From: Prevotella sp. | Lineage (GTDB): Bacteria; Bacteroidota; Bacteroidia; Bacteroidales; Bacteroidaceae | NCBI GenBank assembly: GCA_003483565.1 | Contig: DMYZ01000210.1 | Span: forward strand, 1 to 7,112 | DNA length: 7,112 bases | Direction of reading: 5' to 3' | In this document: positions 6,798 through 7,112 of the stretch, piece by piece | Layout of the letters: each line of letters opens with the position of its first letter | Position numbering within the stretch: position 1 is the first letter of the stretch | Notes under the pieces: generated by a model | Seen by the model: only the letters and a program-made list of their open reading frames with translations | Database searches by the model: none | Told to the model about the DNA's origin: nothing | Position numbers and translations under genes: made by a program

Positions 6798-7073
6798 ATG
6801 AACAAGACAGAATTAATCAACAAGATCGCAGAAGGTGCAGGCCTAAGCAAAGCTGATTCCAAGAAGGCATTTGACGCTGCCGTTAGCGCAGTAAAAGAAG
6901 CTCTTGAGGCTAATGACAAGATTCAGCTCATCGGTTTCGGAACATTCAGCGTTAATGAGCGTCCTGCCCGTGAAGGCATTAACCCAGCTACGAAGCAGAA
7001 AATTCAAATTGCAGCTAAGAAAGTTGTAAAATTCAAGGCTGGTGCAGAACTTGCTGATGCGGTCAACAAGTAA
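6798..7073 (+). CDS. hup: HU-family DNA-binding protein
   Basis: A 91-residue protein of typical HU length and sequence. The N-terminal helices (MNKTELINKIAEGAGLSKAD and on to about 38) form the dimer body. They are followed by the beta-strand signature GFGTFSVNERPAREG (46-60) and the DNA-gripping arm, with Pro63 in INPATK at the intercalating tip. The AAKKVVKFKAG segment returns to the C-terminal helix. HU is an abundant nucleoid protein that bends DNA and supports replication, recombination and transcription. It is transcribed from its own promoter, away from the rhomboid operon. IHF is a close relative, but the ungapped 91-residue length and the motif favour HU. Confidence 0.97.
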   Translation: MNKTELINKIAEGAGLSKADSKKAFDAAVSAVKEALEANDKIQLIGFGTFSVNERPAREGINPATKQKIQIAAKKVVKFKAGAELADAVNK

Positions 7074-7112
7074 AATTCTTTAGCACAATAAGAATTAATA
7101 AGGCAACTTTCC

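Noticed and set aside
7074..7096. Hairpin AATTCTT / AAGAATT after HU as a terminator
   Set aside because: Seven A/T-rich pairs with a 9-nt loop and no following T-run within the window; the true terminator probably lies beyond position 7112.

Overview
The window looks like ordinary chromosome from a member of the Bacteroidota, most likely order Bacteroidales. Three things point there. The proteins have Bacteroidales-style architecture: a fused SecD-SecF, a rhomboid with a charged C-terminal cytosolic tail, and EEP-family phosphohydrolases. At least two promoters fit the TTTG / TAnnTTTG consensus of the Bacteroidota primary sigma factor, at the tRNA and HU genes. Several genes lack a Shine-Dalgarno sequence and have A/T-rich leaders. 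I see no mobile element, CRISPR array, phage gene or broken gene.

Layout, left to right. Positions 1-189 hold no gene but contain a perfect 61-bp palindrome (8-68). A plus-strand gene (190-1134) encodes a stand-alone endonuclease/exonuclease/phosphatase (EEP) protein. It is followed by a plus-strand tRNA-Arg(CCU) (1226-1297) with its own promoter, then a bidirectional terminator and a second hairpin (1316-1387). These separate the plus-strand genes from a long minus-strand block.

The minus-strand block, in transcription order, is a rhomboid intramembrane protease (6605-5667), a membrane-anchored EEP protein (5651-4569) only 15 bp behind it with a strong ribosome binding site, and secDF (4440-1393), which has its own likely promoter after a 128-bp gap. 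A plus-strand HU-family nucleoid protein gene (6798-7073) diverges from the rhomboid gene across a 192-bp promoter region. The last 39 bases contain only a weak hairpin.

Functionally, most of the minus-strand block concerns the cell envelope: SecDF drives late steps of Sec export, the rhomboid cleaves membrane proteins, and the EEP2 catalytic domain is predicted to face the periplasm. tRNA-Arg and HU are housekeeping genes. I found no convincing new multi-gene system. The items most worth a second look are the 61-bp palindrome, the rhomboid-EEP pair, and the low-complexity insertion in the SecD periplasmic domain.
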